DNA of 18,960 nucleotides from Ruminococcus sp. (GTDB lineage Bacteria; Bacillota; Clostridia; Oscillospirales; Ruminococcaceae), in NCBI RefSeq assembly GCF_019417665.1, contig NZ_DXUU01000050.1, positions 1 to 18,960 on the forward strand. Direction: 5' to 3'. Shown here piece by piece: positions 1 to 7,992 of this stretch. A program made the translations under genes and the position numbers. The notes beneath the pieces are model-generated. The model was given only the letters and a program-made list of their open reading frames with translations. It was not told where the DNA came from and ran no database searches. Each line of letters begins with the position of its first letter. Positions within the stretch are counted from its first letter, which is position 1.

Positions 1-68
1 AGCCGCAAACTTATTATAATCAAAAGGAGTTATTTTTTCAAGACTCATAGCTATAAGCTTTTCTGAAC

Positions 69-92
69 CCCCGGCCTAGCCGGGGATTTTTT
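69..92 (+). terminator. Rho-independent terminator of an off-window plus-strand gene
   Basis: A GC-rich 7-bp stem (CCCCGGC at 69-75 with GCCGGGG at 79-85, three-base loop) is followed by A and six T residues (87-92), the classic intrinsic terminator layout on the plus strand. Nothing in the window reads into it except bases 1-68, so it probably ends a convergent plus-strand gene whose 3' end lies at or left of the window edge. Two frames are open from the edge (stops at 48-50 and 64-66), so the last codons of that gene cannot be assigned. Confidence 0.8.
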
Positions 93-98
93 AAATAC

Positions 99-136
99 AA
101 AAAGGAAAAGCCTGCCATGTGCAGGCTTTTCCTTTT
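99..136 (-). terminator. Long-stem terminator at the end of the polysaccharide cluster
   Basis: A perfect 16-bp inverted repeat (100-115 with 121-136) has a 5-base loop. On the minus strand the GC-rich core GCCTGC/GCAGGC is continued by an A-rich/T-rich base ending in a T run. It sits about 95 bases after the stop of the last cluster gene (230), so it is the likely end of the cluster transcript. The flanking A and T tracts make it symmetrical, and it may also act on the plus strand as a back-up to the hairpin at 69-92. Confidence 0.8.
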
Positions 137-229
137 GCATGAAAGTTTACTTCAATAATAACAGCCAGTTTATTCTACTGAAATTCACTAATCAGAATAT
201 CTGGTCTGCTGGTTCCACTCTCCAATAAT

Positions 230-1771
230 TTACTTTTTATTTTTTATTTTTAAGACAATTTGAGATGCCATTTGTTTAAAGTAATCCAGTTCATCTGTTT
301 TTCGATACAGCAAAAACATGATTGCATTTGGTACAATCAAACAGAGCAATCCCTTTAATAGTAAGGTCAAAATTGATATATGTGAGATCCAACTTGCAAT
401 AAAATACGTCAATGCAGCGCTAAAAATGAATACAATCCAATAGATGAACTGATTAGAAAAATAATATTTCCACACATTCTTTTTAAAATAACTCCGAAAC
501 AACACAAGTGGTTCAAACCACATATTTGTCAGAAATCTAGCAATTGCAGTTGCCAGTAAAATGCCTGAAAGTCCCATCAACTTTCCCAGTATTATAGAAA
601 GAATCAGGTTGATAATGGATGTAATAAAGAAAACATACTTTGTTTGCCGGAACATGCCCGTTGTATCTCGGTACAAAGAAACAATTCGAATACTTCCCGG
701 CATAACAAAATTTAAAACAATTGCAATCAACGTCAATTGATCCAACACAAATTCTGATCCAAGCCAAATCGTGACGAAATCATTCAACAAAACAAAAAAG
801 CAAACACCACAAAATGAAAACAACCATGCGGTTGCAAAATTAATTCGCTTGAAAAACAAATATTTATTTTCTGTATCCGTACTTACATTCAAATTACCGA
901 TACTTGCTGTCATGGAATTAAACAAAAGATTTGTAAATGTAGTAACAGCGTTTATTACCATAAAATAATTGGAATAATATCCTACAACAATTGTTCCTAT
1001 CATCGCAGAAATCAAAATATTATCCGTATTATTTAACAAAACGCCGCCTATACGATAGATAAACATTGATTTGATATTATTGAAAATATCTTTTTTCAAT
1101 TCTGGTGCAAGAACTTCTTTTTCCTTAATATAAGGATACATTTTTTGAGAGCGATAGGCTTTTATAAAATTATTTACCCAGCCCACCACAATCTGTATAA
1201 TCAAATACAAAACAAAACTGTGGAAAACAATCAAAGATAAAATTTGCAGTATATTCCGGAGAATGACAAAAAAAGAATCATAATTATTCAGCAAATAAGA
1301 TTTCTGATGTGCCGTGGTTATGGATGTTTTATAGACAAACAAATAGGAAACTACAGTATTAGAAAGATAAAGAATATAGTATAAGGTCAGGTGTGGAATT
1401 TCTGTTTCTGTCTTCACAATAAATGGGAGGAGTGGGATCAACGCCAAACCAATGAGCGCAACGACAATTGCGATTACATTGTATACCTTACGGTAAAAGT
1501 TCATCAATGCAGCTTGTGTTTTTTCATCATTTTCCGCAATGGGTTTATACATGCTGAAGACAATCGCCGTATTGAATCCCAAATCCGCCATTGATAGTAC
1601 TTGCAGCACATTAGCAAATAGACCATTGATACCTAAATATTCTGCGCCAAGAAAATGAATAAAAATAGATCGAGTAACAAAATTAAACAGGAGCGTTATT
1701 ACTTGATTCAGAAGACTAGTTGCTGCATTTTTTATGGTATTGACTTTTCTTGATTCACTGCCCATTTGCAT
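230..1771 (-). CDS. Wzx-type polysaccharide flippase (MOP/MATE superfamily)
   Basis: This is a polytopic membrane protein of 513 residues, the usual size of oligosaccharide-repeat-unit flippases. The N-terminus carries the pattern seen in Bacillota Wzx proteins: an R-x-x-F-x-x-x-L-G-x-x-Y-L-G-I stretch (residues 34-49) leading into a helix ending in S-M-A-D-L-G-F (60-66). About a dozen to fourteen hydrophobic segments follow, with short basic loops and a lysine-rich tail. The family exports undecaprenyl-pyrophosphate-linked repeat units across the cytoplasmic membrane. The ATG at 1771 shares its A with the stop of the upstream gene (TAATG), and GGAAGG lies about 10 bases upstream. A second ATG two codons in is possible but poorly spaced. 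It is the last gene of the cluster, consistent with a partner Wzy polymerase upstream (6512-7777). Substrate specificity cannot be read from sequence. Confidence 0.9.
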   Translation of the reverse strand: MQMGSESRKVNTIKNAATSLLNQVITLLFNFVTRSIFIHFLGAEYLGINGLFANVLQVLSMADLGFNTAIVFSMYKPIAENDEKTQAALMNFYRKVYNVIAIVVALIGLALIPLLPFIVKTETEIPHLTLYYILYLSNTVVSYLFVYKTSITTAHQKSYLLNNYDSFFVILRNILQILSLIVFHSFVLYLIIQIVVGWVNNFIKAYRSQKMYPYIKEKEVLAPELKKDIFNNIKSMFIYRIGGVLLNNTDNILISAMIGTIVVGYYSNYFMVINAVTTFTNLLFNSMTASIGNLNVSTDTENKYLFFKRINFATAWLFSFCGVCFFVLLNDFVTIWLGSEFVLDQLTLIAIVLNFVMPGSIRIVSLYRDTTGMFRQTKYVFFITSIINLILSIILGKLMGLSGILLATAIARFLTNMWFEPLVLFRSYFKKNVWKYYFSNQFIYWIVFIFSAALTYFIASWISHISILTLLLKGLLCLIVPNAIMFLLYRKTDELDYFKQMASQIVLKIKNKK

Positions 1772-3021
1772 TATTCACCGACCCTTCCAAACATTCGTTT
1801 CCACTTTCTACGACAGCGTAGCCAGAATTTTTCCCAGTGCGGCATGGTGTCTTCAAATTTCAGACGATAAAACCATTTCAGGTCATTCGGGCAATTTTTT
1901 CGTGTATAAACCTCACGCAGACGCTGCTGGATATAGCAGTAGCGTCGTTTGTTGTACTTGGAAATTAGACCATACCGTAAATCATGCAGCATATTCTTGC
2001 GTACAGTTGCATCATATTTGGTAAAGCCCAGTTTTTGGGGATCTTTTCCTTCTGCCAAAACGCCCATCATGGTACGATAACATTTTTCGCAGGTACAGCA
2101 GTTTCGTCCGGTCGTGGATTTCCAACAAACACGTAATGGTGCTGTGACATGATGTTCCTCGGTGTAACTGCATATGTTATGAATTTTCATTTGACGATTG
2201 TATTCATAACCGTCATGGATCACAACCGTGTTTCCAAATCTGACAAAATTATCAATCGTCGGGTCAGATGCACAAGTGTAGGTATCCGCTGCGGTAAAAG
2301 AGGATGCAATATAAACTTTGCCAATGCCAAATTGATATGCAATTGGTGCAACATGGCTGATAATGCCAATTCCATGCTGAAAATCGTGCCACCAGCCAAG
2401 TGCATGGTTTTTTTCCTGCACGAAATTAGTCATTGTTGCTTCAGAAATAATTTTTCGGAAATTGGTACGAACAATATAATAGGATAAATCAAATTTTGCA
2501 GCTGTTTCTTCAACCTGCTGTTGTACAGGTTTCCAACCTTCCTCATTGTCACAGGCAATATCCGCACCCCACAAGGTTATCAATGCAGGATGTTCTGCCA
2601 TATTGGAAAACAATGTATTAAATGCATCTACACCACCGCTGAATAAAACAGCAGATTTTTCAGTATTGTATGTATAGGAAATGAGCTTTTTCGCTGTGAT
2701 AAGTCCTCCAAACTTTAGTTCGGGATACATTTTAATATATCCGTTTTTAAATCCTGCAATGCTGTTATAAAAAGACTGATCCAATTCATCTACAACAATT
2801 TCAGCATCCATCAGCCACACAATGGGAAGAACATCACATAATAGTGGAATCACTGCAACTCCCTTTGGAACATCTCCAATCGATTGAGAATATGTGACTT
2901 CCAGACAAGAATATTCCTTGGGAAAACAGTTGTGCCATGAAGTATTCCCCTGTATTGTATAATAACAGAGAATTTGATTTTGATGTACTTCCACTTCTGT
3001 GACAATAAATTGATTTTTCAT
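1771..3021 (-). CDS. PP-loop ATPase-like protein with QueC-type zinc motif, function unknown
   Basis: This 416-residue soluble protein cannot be given an established function. Residues 124-134 form a beta strand ending in SGGVDAF, the PP-loop (N-type ATP pyrophosphatase) motif. The usual SGGxDS serine is replaced by Ala133. Towards the C-terminus, Cys299, Cys308, Cys311 and Cys314 are spaced C-x8-C-x2-C-x2-C (an extra Cys309 sits beside them), the layout of the structural zinc site of 7-cyano-7-deazaguanine synthase QueC. No other queuosine gene is near. It overlaps the GT2-pyruvyltransferase by ATGA, has a strong GGAGG six bases before its ATG, and overlaps the flippase gene by TAATG, so it is an integral cluster member. 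By inference it adenylates a carboxylate or similar group during sugar modification, by analogy with PP-loop sugar amidotransferases of the WbpG type, but the substrate is unknown. The N-terminal 120 residues resemble nothing I recognise. The basic C-terminus (last 50 residues) might bind membrane or lipid-linked substrate. Confidence 0.75.
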   Translation of the reverse strand: MKNQFIVTEVEVHQNQILCYYTIQGNTSWHNCFPKEYSCLEVTYSQSIGDVPKGVAVIPLLCDVLPIVWLMDAEIVVDELDQSFYNSIAGFKNGYIKMYPELKFGGLITAKKLISYTYNTEKSAVLFSGGVDAFNTLFSNMAEHPALITLWGADIACDNEEGWKPVQQQVEETAAKFDLSYYIVRTNFRKIISEATMTNFVQEKNHALGWWHDFQHGIGIISHVAPIAYQFGIGKVYIASSFTAADTYTCASDPTIDNFVRFGNTVVIHDGYEYNRQMKIHNICSYTEEHHVTAPLRVCWKSTTGRNCCTCEKCYRTMMGVLAEGKDPQKLGFTKYDATVRKNMLHDLRYGLISKYNKRRYCYIQQRLREVYTRKNCPNDLKWFYRLKFEDTMPHWEKFWLRCRRKWKRMFGRVGE

Positions 3022-5123
3022 GAAGTACCTCCACTACGTGTTTCACTTCGAATACAATCTATGATTTTCTGATAATATGCGTCATATACACTTGAATCAT
3101 ATTTTGGTGACGTTACAGCAGTAACTTGAGCAATTGCCGCTTCTACCTCAGATACGTTTTCTACGAATTCGACATACTCCAAATCCTGAAGCCACTGATA
3201 CACGCCACGCACCTTATTGGAGAGATTATTTAGCGCAACGCAAGGTGTTCCAGTTATTGCAGCCAGCACCATGCCATGCAGGCGATCTGTTACTAACAAT
3301 TCAGATTTTGCAAATTGTTTTAATAATTCTTCTACTTTTCCCACTCGATCATACATAGAAATCGGATCTGATGTATCATTTGTAGCAATAAAATGCACAT
3401 GTGAAAAGTGCTGTAATGCAATTTGATAAATCTGATTTTTTTCAGATTGAGACAATACGGCTTCTAAATCTGGGCGTAAACACAACAATGCACCATTTCG
3501 CGTACCATCAACAAGATGCTGCATATCCAATGAAATAACCATATCAGGAATGAGAAAAACATGCTTTGCGTTTGGGAACAAATCTTGCTTTTGAATGAAA
3601 TCATAAGAAAATTGGTCACGAACAAAAATATGCAAATCTGTCAGCTGCGCAAAAGATTTACGATCTGCCTGCAATTGTGCATCGCCAATTGTATCAGAAG
3701 AGTAATAGATCGTTTGCGGAAAAACAATCACACGACTATTGGGTACATATTGTAAAACACGTAATGCTGCCAGTTCATTATGCCGCCATAAGCTTCCAAA
3801 ATTACCTCCGCCATGCACCATATAAATATCATTCGCACGCAGATAGGGCTTCAATGCTTTTGTATAAAACTCACAAAGCCCTGCTGGAATTTCGACAATT
3901 GCGTAGTCAGAACACTGTTCTTCCAACAGGTTTTTTTCAGCGATCGCAATTGCTTGATCGCCACAGTTTCCATGTTGATGCGGAACACACAATACAATAA
4001 TCCGCTTTTCTTCGGATGCAGTTTTCTGCAATTCGGCAAACACTTGTGCAAATTCTGCCGTTGGATCAGTCTTTTTGCCAACAAGTTTCCGGTACACCAG
4101 TTTTAGTGCCTTCCCTGCTTTGCGGCAATAACGATGCTTTTGAAAAAATTGTTTTTGTTGAATACGCTTTCTATCTTCTATACATTGTTCCAATTCCTTG
4201 CTCTGAAAATATGCATTTTGTTGGAAACATGTAATCAATTCCTGGTATTGCGCCTCGACAGAGTCAGATTTCTTCTGCACCGAATAATACTGCGAAAAAT
4301 AGAAATTGAGAATACTGACCACTCCGGTAAGATAAGCAGAACGAGTTTCTGCGTCACTAGCAGCAAAATCATCATATTGTAAAATTTGTTGTAATACCGT
4401 GTATAGACCAGTTAAATTTTTTTCTGATACCGCCTGTCCCATAATAGAGCCTGCTCGCATTCGTCTATGATAAAGTGCATAGGGAATATGCAGGGCACGT
4501 TTCGCAGCCATATGCGCCAAAAACATAAAGAGAATATCTTCGTGCAAAATACCTTTATAAAATCGGAGCGCATGCTCCAGTAAAAAAGAATGGCGAAAGA
4601 AATACATTTGCACTGGTGAATGGTACTCCTTGCATTTTTCCTGAGCTTCAAAAAGCGCTGCCCCAGTCATGATACCGGTATATGTATTCTTTTTTATATA
4701 AGTTTGTGAAATATCACCGTCGACTTTCCAAGGATTTTCTCCATCCAGGAAAGCTACTCCGTCAAAGTTGATGAAATCAACTTGTTCTGCTTCAGAAGCG
4801 GCAGTCAGCAGCGCAATGGTTTCCGGATCAATGAAGTCATCGCTGTCCAAAAAATAAATGTATTCACCAGTAGCTGCATCCAGTCCGGCATTTCTGGCAT
4901 CAGACAGCCCGCCATTCTCCTTGTCAATCACTTGAATACGAGAGTCTTTTTCTGCATAATGCTTGCAGATAGCAAGGCTATTGTCTGTAGATCCGTCATT
5001 CACCAATATAATTTCGATTTCTTGATAAGTCTGTGCACATATACTGTCCAAACATTCTTCCAAATAAGCTTCTACATTGTAAATCGGAACGATAACACTG
5101 ACCTGTTTATTGGAAGTTTCCAT
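3018..5123 (-). CDS. Bifunctional GT2 glycosyltransferase - polysaccharide pyruvyltransferase
   Basis: Two enzymes in one chain of 701 residues. Residues 7-230 are a GT-A fold family 2 glycosyltransferase: VSVIVPIYN near the start, NDGSTDNS (42-49), and the metal-binding DSDD (93-96) in the usual FLDSDDF context. A helical, charged linker covers about 285-370. Residues 374-690 are a polysaccharide pyruvyltransferase domain (PF04230 type): HGNCGDQAI (384-392), HGGGNFG (437-443), an R-D-x-F segment (502-505) and TDRLHGMVLA (612-621). The inferred role is addition of one sugar to the lipid-linked repeat unit and a pyruvate ketal (from phosphoenolpyruvate) on the same or a neighbouring sugar, in the cytoplasm. 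AAAGGA precedes the ATG at 5123 and lies inside the end of the upstream pseudogene. The stop overlaps the next ATG (ATGA). Fusion of the two functions is unusual but the frame is intact throughout. Confidence 0.9.
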   Translation of the reverse strand: METSNKQVSVIVPIYNVEAYLEECLDSICAQTYQEIEIILVNDGSTDNSLAICKHYAEKDSRIQVIDKENGGLSDARNAGLDAATGEYIYFLDSDDFIDPETIALLTAASEAEQVDFINFDGVAFLDGENPWKVDGDISQTYIKKNTYTGIMTGAALFEAQEKCKEYHSPVQMYFFRHSFLLEHALRFYKGILHEDILFMFLAHMAAKRALHIPYALYHRRMRAGSIMGQAVSEKNLTGLYTVLQQILQYDDFAASDAETRSAYLTGVVSILNFYFSQYYSVQKKSDSVEAQYQELITCFQQNAYFQSKELEQCIEDRKRIQQKQFFQKHRYCRKAGKALKLVYRKLVGKKTDPTAEFAQVFAELQKTASEEKRIIVLCVPHQHGNCGDQAIAIAEKNLLEEQCSDYAIVEIPAGLCEFYTKALKPYLRANDIYMVHGGGNFGSLWRHNELAALRVLQYVPNSRVIVFPQTIYYSSDTIGDAQLQADRKSFAQLTDLHIFVRDQFSYDFIQKQDLFPNAKHVFLIPDMVISLDMQHLVDGTRNGALLCLRPDLEAVLSQSEKNQIYQIALQHFSHVHFIATNDTSDPISMYDRVGKVEELLKQFAKSELLVTDRLHGMVLAAITGTPCVALNNLSNKVRGVYQWLQDLEYVEFVENVSEVEAAIAQVTAVTSPKYDSSVYDAYYQKIIDCIRSETRSGGTS

Positions 5124-5131
5124 GTATCATA

Positions 5132-5417
5132 TCATCCTTTCGAATTCGGCTGCTTTCCCTGAAACAGACGAGAAGTCATCAAATGCCGCATCAGAGAATC
5201 TATTTGTATACTGATCCATTGCAATACTTTGCCAATCGTTGCTTTCAAAATCAAATCTATTGCACTACAGATAAAGTAGATACAAACTGCATATAATGAC
5301 AAGAAAAACAATGCGCACCAAAATTATTAATAATACAGTGATGGCAGATAATCATGGCATAGCAATTATCCTTAAGCCATCAAATTTCACATTCCTTTTT
5401 TGCAATCGTAAATTCAT
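5132..5417 (-). pseudogene. Acyltransferase 3 family (membrane O-acyltransferase) remnant
   Basis: The stretch between two intact genes is the wreck of one. An ATG at 5417 overlaps the upstream stop (ATGA) with GGGG seven bases before it, and opens a frame reading M-N-L-R-L-Q-K-R-N-V-K-F-D-G-L-R-I-I-A-M before a stop at about residue 22. One base out of frame the sequence continues M-I-I-C-H-H-C-I-I-N-N-F-G-A-H. Joined, this gives LRIIAM-x-MIICHH, the first helix and His pair typical of acyltransferase 3 proteins. A third frame then carries a hydrophobic helix (FFLSLYAVCIYFICSAIDLIL) and a basic tail ending at a TGA (5132-5134), eight bases before the next gene's ATG, as expected for the C-terminus of this family. 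So both ends survive, with a one-base loss and a deletion of most of the normal 330-360 codons. The family name rests on pattern memory; a database match would settle it. Confidence 0.75.
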
Positions 5418-6484
5418 TCCAGATCCCCTTGAAAAAATTTCTTTAACTGCAAATAATAATTGGGTTCCATTTCTGTTATCATTTTACGAAATGCATCAAA
5501 ATCATGGTAGATTTCATCATACCGTTCTAACATATCGGCGATTTTCATTTCCACCAATTCTGGTTTTGTGTGAGGATCTAACTTGTACTCCTCTGGAATC
5601 ATTACATCATATGGATTCACTGACGCATTTCGTTTTCCCACCAGTACAGCAACACCATTATAAACAGTTTCCTTTGGCAAACGTTCTGGCCCGGGGAAAA
5701 AACCAAAATCAATATACAGCTTACTTTTGCGAAACAGTGCAATCATCTGCGTCGGTGTCATATTACAAATTGGTACATAATGGAATTTGTTTCGTTGTAA
5801 AAGCTGGTGCATGATACTAGAAGGCTTAGAAGGATTATAAAGAACAATGTCTTCCCGTGAAGCTATATCTTGTTGTCTTGACCACTCTCCCATTTTCAAA
5901 AAATCTATACCGATTGAATGAATCAGCAATTCGGATTGTATATGATATTTTGTCTTTAGAGTTTCCAGAACATAGTAAGAACCTGCCATATGCAGTGCAA
6001 CTTGATTGAGTGGAAAGCATACTTTATGATACTTCTGCATTCGTGCTGCTGCTAGCTTCCAAAATTGTATACGATGATATACTTTTTTCAGTGGATTCAA
6101 TAAGCTGGAATGGCGCGGTTCACGCTTTACATAAGCACCATCATAGTTATGAATAGATAGCCACCAAATAATCTTTTGTAGGTTTGGATAATCAAACAAA
6201 TAAGTTGTTGCCGCCTCTGGAACAATAATACAGTTATTCTTGTCATCTATCACATCCTTACGAGTACAGATTTTCTGTGCCCCGTCAAAATACTGCAAAA
6301 ACTTTTCTGAAAGATTTAATGTGGAAAGATCCTCTTGATAATAAAGAATATACGCCTCATATCCCATATGTTCCAGATCCAAGCGCAACTGATACAGTGC
6401 TTCCCCCCCTCCAGTTCTTGCGCCAATATCCAGGATATAAATAATTGAATTTTTTTGCAAGCGCAGTGAAGCAGAACTCACCAT
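5414..6484 (-). CDS. Putative glycosyltransferase (GT-B-like)
   Basis: A soluble protein of 356 residues beginning with a beta strand and a glycine-rich turn (IYILDIGARTGGGEAL, 15-30), as in nucleotide-sugar GT-B glycosyltransferases. The C-terminal half has a Rossmann-like pattern: LYNPSK (215-220), YIDFGFFPGPERLP (257-270) and a KETVYNGVAVLVGKRNAS segment (271-288), placed where GT4-type enzymes hold the donor-binding E-x7-E-like region. No DxD motif of GT2 type is evident. Because it sits between the polymerase and the acyltransferase remnant, it most likely adds a sugar to the repeat unit. GGAGG lies four bases before the ATG at 6484, 27 bases after the polymerase stop. Its stop overlaps the ATG of the acyltransferase remnant. 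The assignment to a glycosyltransferase family is by pattern and context; donor and acceptor are unknown. Confidence 0.7.
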   Translation of the reverse strand: MVSSASLRLQKNSIIYILDIGARTGGGEALYQLRLDLEHMGYEAYILYYQEDLSTLNLSEKFLQYFDGAQKICTRKDVIDDKNNCIIVPEAATTYLFDYPNLQKIIWWLSIHNYDGAYVKREPRHSSLLNPLKKVYHRIQFWKLAAARMQKYHKVCFPLNQVALHMAGSYYVLETLKTKYHIQSELLIHSIGIDFLKMGEWSRQQDIASREDIVLYNPSKPSSIMHQLLQRNKFHYVPICNMTPTQMIALFRKSKLYIDFGFFPGPERLPKETVYNGVAVLVGKRNASVNPYDVMIPEEYKLDPHTKPELVEMKIADMLERYDEIYHDFDAFRKMITEMEPNYYLQLKKFFQGDLE

Positions 6485-6511
6485 ACATCCTCCTTTTAAA
6501 AAATTCGATTT

Positions 6512-7777
6512 TTAACAAAGTTTGATTTTTCTTTTTGGCTTTTTTTCTTGCCATAGCAAAGAATCTGACTGGAAGATATCGATATCCCGCTTCAAACAAA
6601 TTGCCATTGCTAATTCAATCATGATAACCCATTCATACTGCACATTATACGTAATGCCACAAATAATCAAACAAACAAGTAGCAATGAATATCGTTTATT
6701 CTTTCCTTTGGCACTGCGAAACAACTGAAAGATCCACGTATAAAACAATAAGAATCCAACGATTCCCACACTATACATGTAATTCATAGGGTCAGATTCA
6801 ACAATCCATGCGTCCAGCTGTGTATATTGATTGAAATAACGGGAAAACAACACACCAGAGCACCCCAAGCCACATCCAAAAAGAATTTCTAAAATACTAG
6901 AATTTAACCAGACAAATGGCAGCATAACATAATACCGCATATGCACTTGCGCACTCATATCGCCTGTACTGAAAACACGTTCATAAAGTTCTCTATATTT
7001 TTCTATCATTATAGAAAACAAATCTGTCTTTACTAAAACAACAATAACAACTGATACTGTCATAAAAAAAAGAAATACCGTAGAAATCTTGATTTTCTTT
7101 ATTCTAACTACTACCTGTGGTATGTGCAGCGGCAGAACCAATATAAATGCTATCATCAATCCTAAGAGCGCTGTACCGCTATGCGCATAAATCACAATAA
7201 AAAAGCAAATCACCCATATATACCAGCGATTCAATAATATACCTGAAATTAGCAGTACTGGAATTAAATTACTTGGATGCCAACAAAATCCTGTGATGGC
7301 AAGAGTCCCTTCTCGGTAACGACTCGCATTGCTTACCATATTAAGTGCATCCACAAATATCATGCGATTTATATCCATATCAAACAACTGATAAGCAAAA
7401 AATTGTATTAAGCACCACGCCAAGTGCAAAATACACGATAATCGCAATCCAGAAAAAAATATTTTTATGCTGGAATCAGGGAGGAGCTTCATTTGTGTAA
7501 TACAAAAGTATAAAATCCCCATGACGCCAAGTGTAATAATTTGGGTTTTAAAATTTGTAGTGTCTGAAAGCAACATCAAAATCGTTGTCAGTGTCGATGC
7601 ACACAAAAAGGCAAAAAAACACTTATCTCCCAAGAGTGCCACTTTACCACGACAAATAATAATAACAATGATACAAATTACAGCTAACAGTGTTGAAACT
7701 GGAATGCCGCCTATTCGAACAATATACATGGTGGAAAATACTCCCATCAAATACAATAGCATATTGACAGTTTTCAT
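6512..7777 (-). CDS. Wzy-like O-antigen/capsule polymerase
   Basis: An integral membrane protein of about 421 residues with roughly ten to twelve hydrophobic helices. There is a large extracytoplasmic-type loop in the second half (from about residue 250, rich in charged and aromatic residues, with the M-R-Y-Y and F-G-C-G-L-G-C-S-G region). Another recognisable element is HSGTALLGLMIAF, matching the S-x-T-G/A-x-L-G helix common in O-antigen polymerase/ligase proteins. Such proteins polymerise repeat units on the outer face of the membrane and are very divergent, so topology and cluster position are the main evidence. I take the ATG at 7777 as start; a TTG at 7807 would add ten residues. The strong AAGGAGGT lies 15 bases before this ATG, further than ideal, with a closer weak GGAAA. 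A mobile-element-like repeat lies upstream (7853-7919), so spacing here may have been disturbed. Confidence 0.8.
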   Translation of the reverse strand: MKTVNMLLYLMGVFSTMYIVRIGGIPVSTLLAVICIIVIIICRGKVALLGDKCFFAFLCASTLTTILMLLSDTTNFKTQIITLGVMGILYFCITQMKLLPDSSIKIFFSGLRLSCILHLAWCLIQFFAYQLFDMDINRMIFVDALNMVSNASRYREGTLAITGFCWHPSNLIPVLLISGILLNRWYIWVICFFIVIYAHSGTALLGLMIAFILVLPLHIPQVVVRIKKIKISTVFLFFMTVSVVIVVLVKTDLFSIMIEKYRELYERVFSTGDMSAQVHMRYYVMLPFVWLNSSILEILFGCGLGCSGVLFSRYFNQYTQLDAWIVESDPMNYMYSVGIVGFLLFYTWIFQLFRSAKGKNKRYSLLLVCLIICGITYNVQYEWVIMIELAMAICLKRDIDIFQSDSLLWQEKKPKRKIKLC

Positions 7778-7852
7778 AAAATGCTTTTCCGCACCTCCTT
7801 TCAACAAGCTAAGATATTTTTTTAGATTCCCCGCTTCTTACTCTATTCATAT

Positions 7853-7919
7853 TTTCAGGGAATCACTGATGAAAGCTAACACGTAAGTGGTATGCCTGCC
7901 TTTATGGCTACTCCCTAAA
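7853..7919. repeat. MITE-like element, copy A, upstream of the polymerase gene
   Basis: A 67-base noncoding segment bounded by an imperfect inverted repeat (TTTCAGGGA at the left, TCCCTAAA at the right). Its left terminus AGGGAATCACTGAT recurs as AGGGAATCACTAAT at 11727-11740 in a second intergenic copy, and resembles AGGGCATCTCTAAA at the right edge of the window. Internal blocks also align with copy B once about 18 bases are gapped. The shared terminus and inverted ends suggest a miniature or decayed insertion element. No transposase is present. Confidence 0.5.
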
Positions 7920-7921
7920 CG

Positions 7922-7945
7922 AAAAAATCCAAGCTTTACTTTGGC
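7922..7945 (-). terminator. Weak hairpin with T run after the GT4-GT2 gene
   Basis: On the minus strand CCAAAG and CTTGG can pair around a TAAAG loop with one bulged base, followed by A and six T residues. It lies about 50 bases after the stop at 7993. The stem is short, so it is at best a partial terminator inside the cluster, and transcription must continue to reach the polymerase and flippase genes unless there is an internal promoter. The whole gap 7778-7992 otherwise holds only the repeat at 7853-7919. Confidence 0.3.
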
Positions 7946-7992
7946 AAAAACATCACCAATTCACTTGACCTTTTCCGTACTCTTTATCTGAT

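Noticed and set aside
1..68. End of a plus-strand gene at the left edge
   Set aside because: Two frames are open from the edge with stops at 48-50 and 64-66, and neither short peptide is recognisable. Only the terminator that follows supports a gene there.
181..229. ATTCACTAATCAG near 184-196, resembling the repeat terminus AATCACTAAT
   Set aside because: Only about ten bases match, the AGGG part is absent and there is no inverted partner, so a third internal copy of the element cannot be claimed.
5296..5814. 172-codon plus-strand open frame
   Set aside because: It lies antisense to the intact glycosyltransferase gene and the acyltransferase relic, has no ribosome site, and its protein has no recognisable pattern.
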